Source: Chromera velia
Lineage: Eukaryota; Sar; Chromeraceae
NCBI GenBank assembly: GCA_018398765.1
Contig: JAHBMJ010004978.1
Coordinates: 69,552 to 81,719 of the forward strand
DNA length: 12,168 bases
Direction: 5' to 3'
Position 1 is the first letter of the stretch. Each line of letters opens with the position of its first letter. The notes below the pieces were generated by a model, which was not told the origin of the DNA, searched no databases, and saw only the letters and a list, made by a program, of their open reading frames with translations. Shown here piece after piece: positions 1-12,152 of the stretch. Both the position numbers and the translations under genes were made by a program.

Positions 1-205
1 CTTTGGAACAACACGCACCGTGTGATTTCCAGATTCATGCTTTAAAAAGAGGGTGACAAGCCACAGAGAGCATAGTCTCCTTTGCTTTTCTTCTGTCATT
101 TTCTTTCTTTCGAACATTCGTTGGCACTTTTTTCTGTCCGTTTGCGTTTGATGTCCTCCTGCGAGCCTGCCGAGTGATCTCTTGTGGCGCTGTTCCTGTT
201 TGCAG

Positions 206-555
206 CGCAAAAAGAAGATGGAAGAGGAGGCGGCCCTTCTTATGGCGAACGCACCTGGAGGTCTGTCTGTCTGTCTGTCTTGCTCTTTTCTGTGGTCCTC
301 TTCTCTTCTCTTCTCTCATGCTCAATTTCCTAGGATGTAGGCACAGACAAGTATTGCATGGAGCATTTCTTCGCCTTGCAAGGTTTTCGAAAGAAAAGAA
401 GGTTGGACGTGCGACAGCATGCTGAAGTTCTCTCTCTGGCCAAAACTAGATCAAGCCTCTGAACAGACTCGCGTGGTGGTTATCTGCCTCTCATTGTCAG
501 CAATATCTCTCTCTTCATCGCTTGCTCTCTTACTCTCTCCTCTTTCTAAAACTTC

Positions 556-588
<33 letters not shown>

Positions 589-904
589 TGTGTGTATGTG
601 TGTGTGTGTGAGTGAGTGAGTGAGTGAGCGAGTGTGAGTGTGAATGTATGTGCGTCTGTGCGTGTTTCTGTGCGTGCCTGTGTGTGAGTGTGTGTGCCGT
701 ATTAATCATCAGTGCGAGTGCAATGCGACCGTGCGCTTTGCTTTTTATGTTCTCTCCTCATTGTTTTTCTTCCATCCCTCTACAGCTGCCGGGGCAGGAG
801 ATCCAGCCGCTGCGGGCCTGCCGGGGGCTCCGGGGGGCATGGGGCCTCCGGGAGGGGGTCCAGGTGAAGCTGCGAAGGCAGGGGGGGGCAAAGGGAAGAA
901 GTGA
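206..904 (+). CDS. 3' part of a gene with a Gly/Pro-rich C-terminal tail (two exons visible)
   Basis: Two exons are proposed, 206-260 and 786-904, with TGA at 902-904. The first follows a TTTGCAG acceptor and reads RKKKMEEEAALLMANAPG. The second follows CCCTCTACAG and reads on in the same phase (phase 1 junction, making an Ala codon). The tail is rich in Gly, Pro and Ala, with collagen-like GLPGAPGG and GMGPPGGGPG runs, and ends in a basic KGKK. The 525-bp intron has a donor of the form GAG|GTCTGT, which is weak, and is filled with GTCT and TG microsatellites. No exon could be recognised in 1-205, which looks intronic. The start and main body of the protein lie outside the window, so no function can be assigned. 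The tail is probably disordered. An alternative is that 206-260 is not an exon and only the terminal exon is real. Confidence 0.5.
261..280 (+). repeat. (GTCT)5 microsatellite
   Basis: Five perfect GTCT units begin exactly at the proposed donor of the 206-260 exon, so the donor GT is itself the first repeat unit. Slippage here could create or remove donor-like sites. Confidence 0.9.
556..696 (+). repeat. Compound TG / GTGA microsatellite in an intron
   Basis: A TG tract interrupted by two TATG steps (about 556-610) runs into GTGA units (about 608-630) and then into degenerate TG-rich sequence. It lies in the proposed last intron of the left-hand gene. Apparent Cys/Val-rich reading frames here are translations of the repeat and are not genes. 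Confidence 0.9.
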
Positions 905-1506
905 GGTGGGGAGTCACTTGGCAACTGACCAGATACCACTGGGGGATCTGAACTCGCACCCGGAGATCGACAGGGAGAGTTACATAGACTCAAGGAAAGG
1001 GACTGATTAGGTCTTTGCGGTGACTTGGTCTAGCTGGAGGACAGTGCTGGACGGCGCCTTTTTGTCACTCACGGCCAACGAATCAAGGTCTCACCCCACT
1101 AAGTACGTGTCGCTGCCTTTATGAGTTGTTTTGCCTAACATTTGTTTGGCAAAGCGAGATCGAAGCGACCCTAGACTTCATATTCAGAAAAGCACTTTAA
1201 TTTGTGTTTTTACTTTTCTATACGTGAAAATAGTACTACTACGTATACTGCAAAACATTATTATTAGCGTTCTCACATTTTTTTTCTTCTTTTCTAACAC
1301 AATGCTCTCTGTACCTGGTGGTATACAACTTGATACAATATAAACTGCAATAATATAAGCCTGAGCGCAATAACAATGTCAAGTTCTAATGTTAAGTTAT
1401 CATTTTGGTTAATAGGTGGTTATGATGGTTATTACAGAGTATAGGATTCATTGGGATCATGCATAAAATCATCTAAAACCATTCAAACCCCAAGCCTTAA
1501 TTTTTA
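905..1506. other. Gene-free region downstream of the left-hand gene
   Basis: The first 130 bases after the stop at 902-904 are moderately GC-rich and probably include the 3' untranslated region. Composition then becomes AT-rich from about 1190. No canonical AATAAA was seen close to the stop and no exon could be supported. Confidence 0.5.
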
Positions 1507-1843
1507 CTAGGCGTTGGCTATAAAGAAAAAAAAAAAGAGAAAAAAATAAGTGATCCACACAATGTATGGACCACACTGCATTGCCAGTACTGGCACGGAA
1601 TTTTTTTTTTTTTACCTTTTAACGTTAAACAATTAACACTAGGAACTTAGCTAGGAACAACCTAGAGAACAACACTTAACAACAGTTGTGCAACACATGT
1701 ACAACACTTGTGCAACATACAGTGCGTCGTATACTTAAACAATAGTTTAAGTTGTTTGACTGAGAAAGAAAAAAAAGAAAGAAAAAAAATATAAAAGGTT
1801 TTGAAAGATTTGTTTTTTCTTTAGCCAATGCGGCGACGCCTAG
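1507..1843. mobile_element. Decayed non-autonomous DNA transposon (MITE-like), 337 bp
   Basis: The left end reads CTAGGCGTTGGCTATAAAG. The reverse complement of the right end reads CTAGGCG, then eight extra bases, then TTGGCTAAAG. The ends therefore match as inverted repeats apart from one 8-base insertion and one small change. The flanking octamers AATTTTTA (1499-1506) and GATTTTGA (1844-1851) agree at six of eight positions, as expected of an aged 8-bp target duplication. The interior is AT-rich, non-coding, and carries short repeats of the type CAACACTTGTGCAAC (about 1680-1716). Its ends resemble those of the better-preserved element at 2011-2520, so the two are probably one family. The exact boundary and the decay history are inferred. 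Confidence 0.5.
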
Positions 1844-2010
1844 GATTTTGAAATAAGAAAAAAACTTAAAGTAGTTAACATAATTTGAATTTAATTAATA
1901 TGGAATCCTAGATAGAATCATTACTACAGCAGTACACTAGACTCAGAATGAAAGATGTTACTAGTAAAGTACTGAAACACAATGTATATGATATGATCGC
2001 TTCTATAATC

Positions 2011-2520
2011 CTAGGCGCTGGCTAGAGAAAAAAAAAAGTAGACGATTTGGGGAGATCTTTTTTTTTTTTTTTCTTTTTTACTTTTTTTTTGAAAAATAAT
2101 TTAGACCTTAAGTTTTTTAATCGTCAGGACACCCTCAAAAATTTTATCTTAGAGGGGAAAGGGGGACACGAAATGAGGGTGCAAGCTGGAGACAAAGAAG
2201 ATCCTATTGTGAGTGGAAATGCATCCTCCAGCAAAAACAAACGCAAGTGAAGAAATAGATTTTTTCTATATTATAGTGAGACCCTAAGTGAAACCTTACT
2301 TATCCTAGTACGTATATCTAGACTCATATTAGAAGTTCACTGGGAAGTTCAGCCCGGGCTTCGATCGGCAGGGGTAAAAAGCTAGATAGTGAGTGACATA
2401 GAAGTAATAGGTTTTCGGACTTAGCCTAGGACTTAGCATTTCATCTAGGTTTTTTGCGAGAAAAAAAAAAGTAGACGATCTAGGAAGATCTTTTTTTTTT
2501 TTTCTCTAGCCGGCACCTAG
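2011..2520. mobile_element. Non-autonomous DNA transposon with 8-bp target duplication, 510 bp
   Basis: The left end is CTAGGCGCTGGCTAGAG (2011-2027). The right end is its inverted copy with two mismatches (2504-2520). The element is flanked on both sides by an identical octamer CTATAATC (2003-2010 and 2521-2528), a perfect target-site duplication. Just inside each terminus is an A-tract, and both ends contain GTAGACGAT followed by AGATC and a T-tract. This subterminal unit is in direct orientation at the two ends while the termini are inverted. The interior has no long reading frame. Eight-base duplications are typical of the hAT and P superfamilies. The CTAGG terminus does not settle which applies. 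Confidence 0.8.
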
Positions 2521-2528
2521 CTATAATC

Positions 2529-2939
2529 AATGTATTAATTATTAATGCAATTAAAGGGAGTTGTAACTATGCGCAGCTAGGAAAAACTTTAAACGTTGCA
2601 AGAAATAATGACTAATTATAAGTCAACTAGGAATTTGCTGTGGAATGTGTTTAAGATTGAGTCAGACATCGTATAATGTTATGAAAAACTCTAGGAGAAG
2701 CTTTAAAAAACTATCATTGACACTCAATGATTTTTTTTAGGAGTACCATAACTTTTCTGATGCATTGAATGCCATTGATCGAACTCTCTACGAACTTCAA
2801 AGTTCAACTTCAACTTGCAATTTAAACCAGGACTTCCGGCATCCAAGAGCGCTTGGGCCTCAGCGCTTGCTTTGGCGATAAAAACAACCAACTAGAATAT
2901 GAAAAACATCACTTTACTCTTCATGTATGCAAATATAAT
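2529..2939. other. AT-rich spacer between two transposons
   Basis: No coding exon or RNA gene was recognised. It contains a small perfect hairpin, ATCATTGA-CAC-TCAATGAT (2713-2731), followed by a T-tract, and short direct copies of AGCGCTTG near 2848 and 2861. No function can be given to either. Confidence 0.5.
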
Positions 2940-2947
2940 GCAAGCTT

Positions 2948-3799
2948 TAGTGATCAGATTTGATTTGATTTGATTTAATTTAAAGTAGGGCTTAACCTCA
3001 AATCAAATCTTAGCTCTAAAAAATTTTAGTCTTTAGCATGATAAAGCTTATCAAATCCTATCAAATCTACTTTAAATCTGACCTTTTAACCTCAAATCTT
3101 TGAGGTCAATCCGTCATCCAGTGTCTCAAATGAGTCTTCACATTTTTTTGTGCGGAAAAAAAAAAAAAATGATCACAAAAAGATTTTTTCATCGGTTTCA
3201 TATAAATATGAACGCCCCAAAGCTTTTTCAAATGTCTGTTCAGTGAAAAAGAGGTCATTCAGTCTATTTTCCAGACATTTAAGTTTTGATTGAGGGTTTG
3301 AAGTGGTTCTTTATTGTCCTATGGCAGTTTTTACGCTTCTTTCTTTGCTTTGGGCCCTTCTTAGGTCCCCCCTTATCAAACCGACCAACGATATCAAACA
3401 ATTCCACAGGTTATAACAATAAGAAGGCCGCATTAGTATACATTGCCGGCTATGCAAAGAAAGTGTGGCCTGTAGAAAGAGGGAGTAATGTAATTGTAAG
3501 CTCTTAAGTTCAAGAGTCTTAACTTATATAAGCTCTTAGCTTCAAGTTTGACAATAGCTCATTAATTTTGAGAGTCTTAATTTAGCTTTTAGTCTAATTT
3601 TTAGTGATTTTCTTGTCTCTAGGGCTTTCTAAAATTTACTAGTGGTGTCGACCTAGTGTCGACTGTGTCATGTCGTCTTCAGTGCTGTCGAGAGTGACCT
3701 CTAGACTTCAACCTCAAATCTACCTCAAATCTGGTCAGATTTGAGCTTGAAGCTCAAATCAAATCAAATCAAATCCTATCAAATCAAATCTGGTCACTA
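2948..3799. mobile_element. DNA transposon with perfect 8-bp target duplication, 852 bp
   Basis: The left terminus begins TAGTGATCAGATTTGATTTG. The right terminus, reverse-complemented, begins TAGTGACCAGATTTGATTTG, giving one mismatch in the first 22 bases. Both flanks carry GCAAGCTT (2940-2947 and 3800-3807), a perfect 8-bp target duplication. Numerous CAAATC/GATTTG hexamers cluster inside both ends (about 2955-3105 and 3705-3790), as subterminal transposase-binding repeats often do. TAGNG termini with 8-bp duplications match what is known of hAT elements. The P superfamily also makes 8-bp duplications and cannot be excluded. No intact transposase is present, so the copy is non-autonomous. 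Confidence 0.85.
3286..3507 (+). pseudogene. Possible transposase relic inside the 2948-3799 element
   Basis: A 73-codon open stretch in the middle of the transposon starts with a hydrophobic segment (residues 1-30) and contains ALVYIAGYAKKVWP at about residues 49-62. A similar YIAGYV-K motif occurs in P-element/THAP9-type and some other cut-and-paste transposases, which suggests a short remnant of a transposase. No zinc finger or catalytic acidic residue could be placed, and the frame closes soon after. The link rests on one short motif read by eye, so a chance open frame in AT-rich DNA remains possible. Confidence 0.3.
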
Positions 3800-3807
3800 G
3801 CAAGCTT

Positions 3808-4171
3808 CCTTCACTAACGCAATATCATACGGACCCTGAGGCAGGAAAAAACAGTCTCCCTTTCCACCTGTGTCTATAAAACTGTCAGCCTGAAAATGTT
3901 TGGAACTTTGATTCGTTTCTCTTTTGTGTTTTCAAATGCCACTTACGGCACTTGCTCCGCTTTAGCGGGTAAAACTTACCTTTTGATGAAATTATTTAAA
4001 GCTCTGCCCACCCACTGATTGAGCATGAGGCCAAGAACATGCCATCAGGTGGCTGCATTTCTTTTTTGCGATGCCCTTTAAACACTTTACCCTGAGCTTA
4101 GTCAAGAGCAGGCGAGATCGAAATGGTTGTAGTGTGTCCTTTAAAGAAGAAAAAAGTCAGCACTTTTGAAT
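3808..4171. other. Gene-free spacer between the transposon cluster and the minus-strand gene
   Basis: Mixed-composition sequence with no supportable exon. It may include the 3' untranslated region of the minus-strand transcript if the exon at 4172-4363 is used. No clear polyadenylation signal was identified. Confidence 0.4.
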
Positions 4172-4363
4172 TCACACAGGCGGGCCGGTCTCAAGAGGGT
4201 GATCTGCGCTTGAGATGAGCGCCAGCAGAGGCGCCAACACGAGTCGGAAGGGCGCCTGGATAATCATGGCCAGGCCATTACAGATAAAGAGGGGGCCGAG
4301 GAAGAAACCGATCGGAGTGGGAAACAAGACAGTACCAATAACCATGGCCAAAAATCCCAAAGG
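4172..4363 (-). CDS. Candidate terminal exon encoding a hydrophobic membrane anchor
   Basis: On the minus strand the acceptor CTCTTGTGAATGCAG precedes a 63-codon open exon ending in TGA (4172-4174). The product starts PLGFLAMVIGTVLF and includes PIGFFLGPLF, then a second hydrophobic part LVLAPLLALI, giving one or two likely membrane segments. Third codon positions are mostly C or G, as in neighbouring exons and unlike random frames in the spacer. It opens in phase 0 and so can follow the exon at 4545-4709 or the alternative donor in exon 4 of the adjacent secreted-protein gene. It could be that gene's anchor, or the end of a separate gene whose other exons I cannot fix. The opposite-strand frame here is basic and low in information. 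Confidence 0.45.
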   Translation of the reverse strand, partial: PLGFLAMVIGTVLFPTPIGFFLGPLFICNGLAMIIQAPFRLVLAPLLALISSADHPLETGPPV

Positions 4364-4544
4364 CTGCATTCACAAGAGAACAGGCAGGTGGTTCAAAAGA
4401 AAGCTTACATCTATATGTGAACGAATTCATGTGGTATATGGTGAAGTGAAAGAGCTTTTACGGGGAAAAGAAACAGCAGGGCAGGGAAGAGGAGAGGTAT
4501 GCGCCAGCTATTCTTCCGGTCTCACTGACTGACTGATGACTGAC

Positions 4545-4709
4545 CGGCCCGAAGAATGTCCGGAAGTACTGTCCCCGAAGACGACGACGCCAGTAGGAAC
4601 TGACGGCCCCAGAGTTGTCCTTCTCTTTCTGCTGCAACATTGAGAAGCTGTGAGGACCTACTGCCACTTGGCGGCCTGCAAGAGAATTGGAATCTTTCCG
4701 ATTCGCTGT
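4545..4709 (-). CDS. Candidate internal exon linking the secreted protein to a membrane anchor
   Basis: The acceptor CTCTCTCCTTCCTTCAG precedes a 55-codon, phase-0 stretch that starts TANRKDSNSLAGRQV, contains SMLQQKEKDNSG, and ends YWRRRLRGQYFRTFFGP just before a GTCAGT donor. A second GTCAGT lies upstream in the same phase, after NSGA, so a shorter version (35 codons) is equally readable. Two other frames are also open here; one contains SSQLLNVAAEREGQLWGRQF, so the frame is not certain. It was chosen because it keeps phase with both neighbouring candidate exons. No domain is recognised. Confidence 0.33.
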
Positions 4710-4971
4710 CTGAAGGAAGGAGAGAGCTCCCTTCTTGAGCTGCTCCTCCAACTGGGTGATCTCTTTTGCGACTGCTTGGTCTGATTCTCAAGGCGCAGAA
4801 AAAGAAACTGGAAGGCCTTCCAAGTCGGTTGCCTGCAGGAAGTAGAACGAACAGAACGAAGCTGTCATGTTGAAAAACGTTCCTTCAAGACAGTAGCTCG
4901 GTCAGACAGTCTGGAAGCAAAACCAGATTCAAAGAAGTCAGAGTGGGAAGAGTGGGGATCAAGGGACGCTT

Positions 4972-5657
4972 TCACCATCTTTCTGGTTTGAGGCTTGAAC
5001 ATACGGCTGTAGTCTGATTATGTCCGACTGGATACGCAGAGGACATGCGAGAATCTGAGTCATCGATAACTTGACCGACCATTTTGTCCATCAGCGTCAG
5101 GTACTTGTCGATAGGTGTTCCTTCTATCTCAGCCTTTCCGTGGGGGTTCGTCTGAGCCACCAATTTCTTCACCAGTTCCTTCTGGATGTTCATGACGCAT
5201 TTCGTGTTCGACTGCAAGAGAATGAAAGAAAAGGTGTCAATTCAAAGCGATTCAGGAACGATGCATGGTTGCACGAATGTGCGTACGGAACATGGAGTGA
5301 CACCCCCACGACCGGAGACAGACAGTTGCAGATAGACAGTCAGATAGAAGTAAAGACATGCACCACACAAAGGCGAAAATGAACAAAAAAGGCAAAGACA
5401 CAGTCGTACACCCTGAATACCGCAAAATCCGCTGCACTCACTATTTCGCTGACCGACTTACCATGCCTCCACACTTCTCTTCCATGTACGAGAACAGTTT
5501 CTCTTTCAGAGAAGCAACCTGTTCCAGGTCCTCGAGGCTCACTCCAAAGACACAGGCTGCAGAGAGATACTTCAGGGGGACCTTCTGGGGATTGTCAACC
5601 CCATTCTTCTTCTGCATTCAGGCACAAGAACAGAGACAGAGAAAGGGCGGAGGGAGA

Positions 5658-5693
<36 letters not shown>

Positions 5694-6396
5694 TGCAAAG
5701 GGTAGGACCGACGAAATTCCTTCCATAGCGCTAAATGACACATTTTTCTCCTTCGGATGCTCTTTCTCCCGTCTTGGACACAGACTGCAATTTCACGTCC
5801 GCAGTCTGACGAGTGAAGCAATCAATCCATACCGACGGATGCACTCAGGGATTTACTACGATTCTCTCTGACAAACAAACAAGCAAACTGACACATTGCA
5901 TGATCAGCAGGTCGGCCTCCGTTCCCGGGAAGGACACGCCTCCTATGCATTCTTCAATTTCTCCAATCGTCTTATCACCACACGCGTCACCGAAGAAGCT
6001 CCACACCGCCTTCTCATCTGCGGTCCTCTGGAAGGTTGTCCCCACCGTGTACGCACTCAGCCCTGGAGTGTCGACGTCCATCACCAGGTTGGCATACAGA
6101 TCTAGGGCCTGTTGCTGGAGCTTGGTGTCTTCGGAAAGCAGGGGCCCCTCAAGGACAGAAGCACCGATCAGCTCCCTGTTGTTCCATTTTGAACAACACT
6201 CAGGGGTACTGCATCCATGTATGGACACAGCACGGACTCCATCGCATGGAAATCGAAACATGTTTCCAAGCACATGTATGCAAAAGTGCGGGAAAATATA
6301 TATATGAAGAAATGTTGTCCAATTGTTAGTCCAGACACCAGAGAAATAACGCAACATGCACATGTTTGAAGGTATGTGCTGTCAACGAAGTCTGTT

Positions 6397-6439
<43 letters not shown>

Positions 6440-6838
6440 GTATATATATCTACACACATAAATAGTTTCGTAGTCTGTGTGACTCGTCTTTTCACAAGTT
6501 ACGTGCACTTTTCTCCATGCGCACGCATCGTGTACAAAAGCCTCACCGGTGTCTACGAACAAGCATACAGAGTGGACAAATCACGAGCACGGCGTGCCGA
6601 TCGATCTGCTAACTTACTGTGCGCAGCAGGATAGCTCATCCTTGTATGGTCCGTCTTTGTAGGCTTTTGCACAGTCTGTTGTTGCCTCAAGATTGTCATG
6701 CTCCTTCTGGAATTGCATCATAAAAGAAGAGGAGGATCGAAGCGCAGGCCCCAGACTGCCTCCCGCCTCCACAGAGAGAGGCACAACTGCGCCAACACCA
6801 AGGAAACAAAGGAGACGAAGTCTTTGCATCTTGCTCAC
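4972..6838 (-). CDS. Secreted cysteine-rich protein, four exons, 308 residues
   Basis: The exons are 6618-6838, 5893-6208, 5462-5611 and 4972-5211, with donors GTAAGT, GTCAGT and GTAAGT and acceptors ATGCAG, ATGCAG and TTGCAG. Phases fit throughout. Residues 1-25 form a signal peptide (basic MSKMQRLR, hydrophobic LLCFLGVGAVVPLSV, likely cleavage after VEA). A second Met at residue 4 could also be the start. The mature part has twelve cysteines, including CC pairs at 71-72 and 78-79, and helical, charged segments such as LEDLEQVASLKEKLFSYMEE and IQKELVKKLVAQ. It therefore probably enters the secretory pathway and forms disulphides. No catalytic motif or known family was recognised. The last ten residues follow an in-phase GTATGT donor (exon end 5005), so the C-terminus may instead continue into 4545-4709 and 4172-4363. 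The gene is divergent from the coiled-coil gene at 7552. Confidence 0.75.
5657..5693. repeat. A10 plus (GA)n microsatellite within intron 2 of the secreted-protein gene
   Basis: Ten A residues followed by 27 bases of GA. On the coding (minus) strand this is a CT tract plus T-run about 45 bases upstream of the exon 3 acceptor, so it probably contributes to the polypyrimidine region. Confidence 0.9.
6399..6449. repeat. (CA)n/(TA)n compound microsatellite in intron 1 of the secreted-protein gene
   Basis: A pure CA tract (6399-6426) runs directly into a TA tract with one TG interruption (6427-6449). It lies in the intron between exons 1 and 2. Apparent reading frames across it on either strand are repeat translations. 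Confidence 0.92.
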
Positions 6839-7003
6839 TGATTTCTTTCCTTGGCTCTAGTATTTGGTGCGCGACCACTCTTTCCCTGCTTCTCATCTTT
6901 TGATCTGAGAGCGCAGTTTGGTCTCTTTGTGGCAATGAACTTCCAGGATCGATCAAGAGAATGCACGTATACTTTTCTGACAGCTCAATGAAAAGGACGT
7001 CCA

Positions 7004-7258
7004 TGCATGCATGCAAAAAAAGAGATATATAGTTTAAAATTCATTAATTCGCATATACAGAAAGCGCGAGTCGGCCGGGCCGCCGGGGTCCTTATGATCT
7101 TCATGCACGTACGAAGAGGGCCCCCGGCCGAAACTCCAACTTCCCCGCCGCGGGGCCCTCTTTGAGGAAGCATACAGAGATGGTCCCACCTGTATTGCAT
7201 GCGCCAAAATAATTTTTAGCGCAATTATAGCGCAATTAATTTTCGTCGACTGCATGCA
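7004..7258. promoter_or_regulatory. Cluster of TGCATGCA palindromes
   Basis: TGCATGCATGCA occurs at 7004-7015, TGCATGC at 7196-7202 and TGCATGCA at 7251-7258, with further CATGCA half-copies nearby (7103, 7263). TGCATGCA-type sites are known binding sites for ApiAP2 factors in apicomplexans. Use here is an inference that depends on the organism being an alveolate. Confidence 0.35.
7114..7162. repeat. GC-rich inverted repeat (11-bp perfect stem)
   Basis: AAGAGGGCCCC at 7114-7124 pairs perfectly with GGGGCCCTCTT at 7152-7162 across a 27-base loop. It sits in a CpG-rich island (about 7064-7160) surrounded by AT-rich promoter DNA. It could be an RNA hairpin in a leader, a protein-binding site or a small insertion remnant. 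The sequence does not decide. Confidence 0.6.
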
Positions 7259-7497
7259 GAAACATGCAAGTGCACCTTGCAAGATATTCATTACATGTAG
7301 AAGTTGAATCCCTTCAGTACACTGATCAGACACCAAGTTTGATCAGCGAAAGGTTCATCGTGAGGCGTTTGAGGGTGTCAACTGTTTTTGTTTTTGGCCG
7401 CCTTTCCTGAACAGGCGCCGGAGGATTTAGCAACACTGAACAACACGAGCTTCTTCAACAAGCCCTTTCGATACATTTGACTCCCCACAAAGCTTGA

Positions 7498-11286
<3,789 letters not shown>

Positions 11287-12152
11287 TTCGTCTTCCGGGC
11301 TATTGCAGAAGATCGATGGAATGCCGAATGCAGGTACGAATGGTCGTGAGAGCTCAATCATGAGGCTCTATTGTCTTGTGGATGACCCCATCGTGCTTGT
11401 GCAACGCATAAAATCCGGGAAAGAGTCGACATAGCTCACACAAGTTTGACCACAGCCCCAATTTAGCAAGCAACGCAAATGCTTGTAAAACTTGAATACT
11501 TGGATCAATTGTTCAAAATTTAACTTGATAAATGGACTTTGATTTAAATCTAAACAGTAAACTTAGTTTATAGAGTTACAGTATCATTCTAATCTTCTAT
11601 TTTGCAGTGTAATATCCAACTTTCATTCTATTTTATTCTAATTCATATTTTAATCAAAAAATATAAAGGATGGGTAGAGAGGATAGTATCAAACCAACAA
11701 CAACCAATAATGATCAACAATCATGAATAACTTTTTAAATCAATCGACACGGCTGAAAAACGCTTTAAAACGCTAAAAATTAAACTTGATCAAATGTTTA
11801 ATTCATCTAAAACTAAAAAAAAATGAAACAAACAACAATTTAAAATGATGATCGATGCATGAGGGTGGAGAGAAAGCTGAGAAAGCAGCCACGGGGGGAG
11901 TGTTCCTTTGCTAGTGCTGGAGGCATTACCGCGGTACAGGTACCAAGGGACACTAACGGCGACTGGGAGTAAATAGAGAGCCTAAGTTTTAACGCTGAAC
12001 TTCTAGACTGAACCGAATGCATACAAAATTAAAGTTTTCAAAATGATGATTCATTGATGAATCATTGATGCTTGCGGATGATTGAGAAAAATGAAACATT
12101 TTTTTCTATGATCCCTTCGCTATCGTCCAACCGTAAGCGGCGGCGCCACTGA
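11287..12152. other. AT-rich gene-free region downstream of the coiled-coil gene
   Basis: The first 150 bases are GC-balanced and probably 3' untranslated sequence, possibly with a small extra exon at 11309-11333. From about 11440 to 12110 the DNA is strongly AT-rich, with related phrases such as TTTAACTTGATAAAT (11519) and TTAAACTTGATCAAATG (11779), and a direct repeat of ATTCATTGATG-like units near 12045-12075. It resembles the transposon-bearing DNA on the left, but I found no terminal repeats with matching duplications. Confidence 0.5.

Noticed and set aside
35-425. Two overlapping open frames on opposite strands at the left edge
   Set aside because: Basic, low-information translations crossing an acceptor, a short exon and a GTCT repeat. 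Better explained by an intron-exon boundary.
419-745. Cys/Val-rich open frames
   Set aside because: They are direct translations of TG microsatellites in an intron.
745-993. Minus-strand Pro-rich open frame
   Set aside because: Mirror image of the Gly/Pro-rich terminal exon on the plus strand.
2047-2250. 67-residue open frame beginning with a poly-Phe run
   Set aside because: Starts in the T-tract of a transposon end. The charged second half has no recognisable domain.
2713-2739. Hairpin plus T-run resembling a bacterial terminator
   Set aside because: The surroundings are eukaryotic intergenic DNA with no gene ending nearby, and the stem is only 8 bp and AT-rich.
4215-4532. 105-residue plus-strand basic open frame
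   Set aside because: Antisense to a hydrophobic minus-strand exon with good codon use. Its arginine/lysine richness is the expected shadow.
5071-5705. Plus-strand open frames across the secreted-protein introns
   Set aside because: They run through splice sites and a GA repeat, and are opposite phase-consistent minus-strand exons.
5813-6329. Three overlapping plus-strand open frames
   Set aside because: Shadows of exon 2 on the minus strand, which has clean splice sites and codon use.
6985-7336. Minus-strand open frames in the divergent spacer
   Set aside because: No splice or start context, and the translations are not protein-like. The region is better read as promoter.
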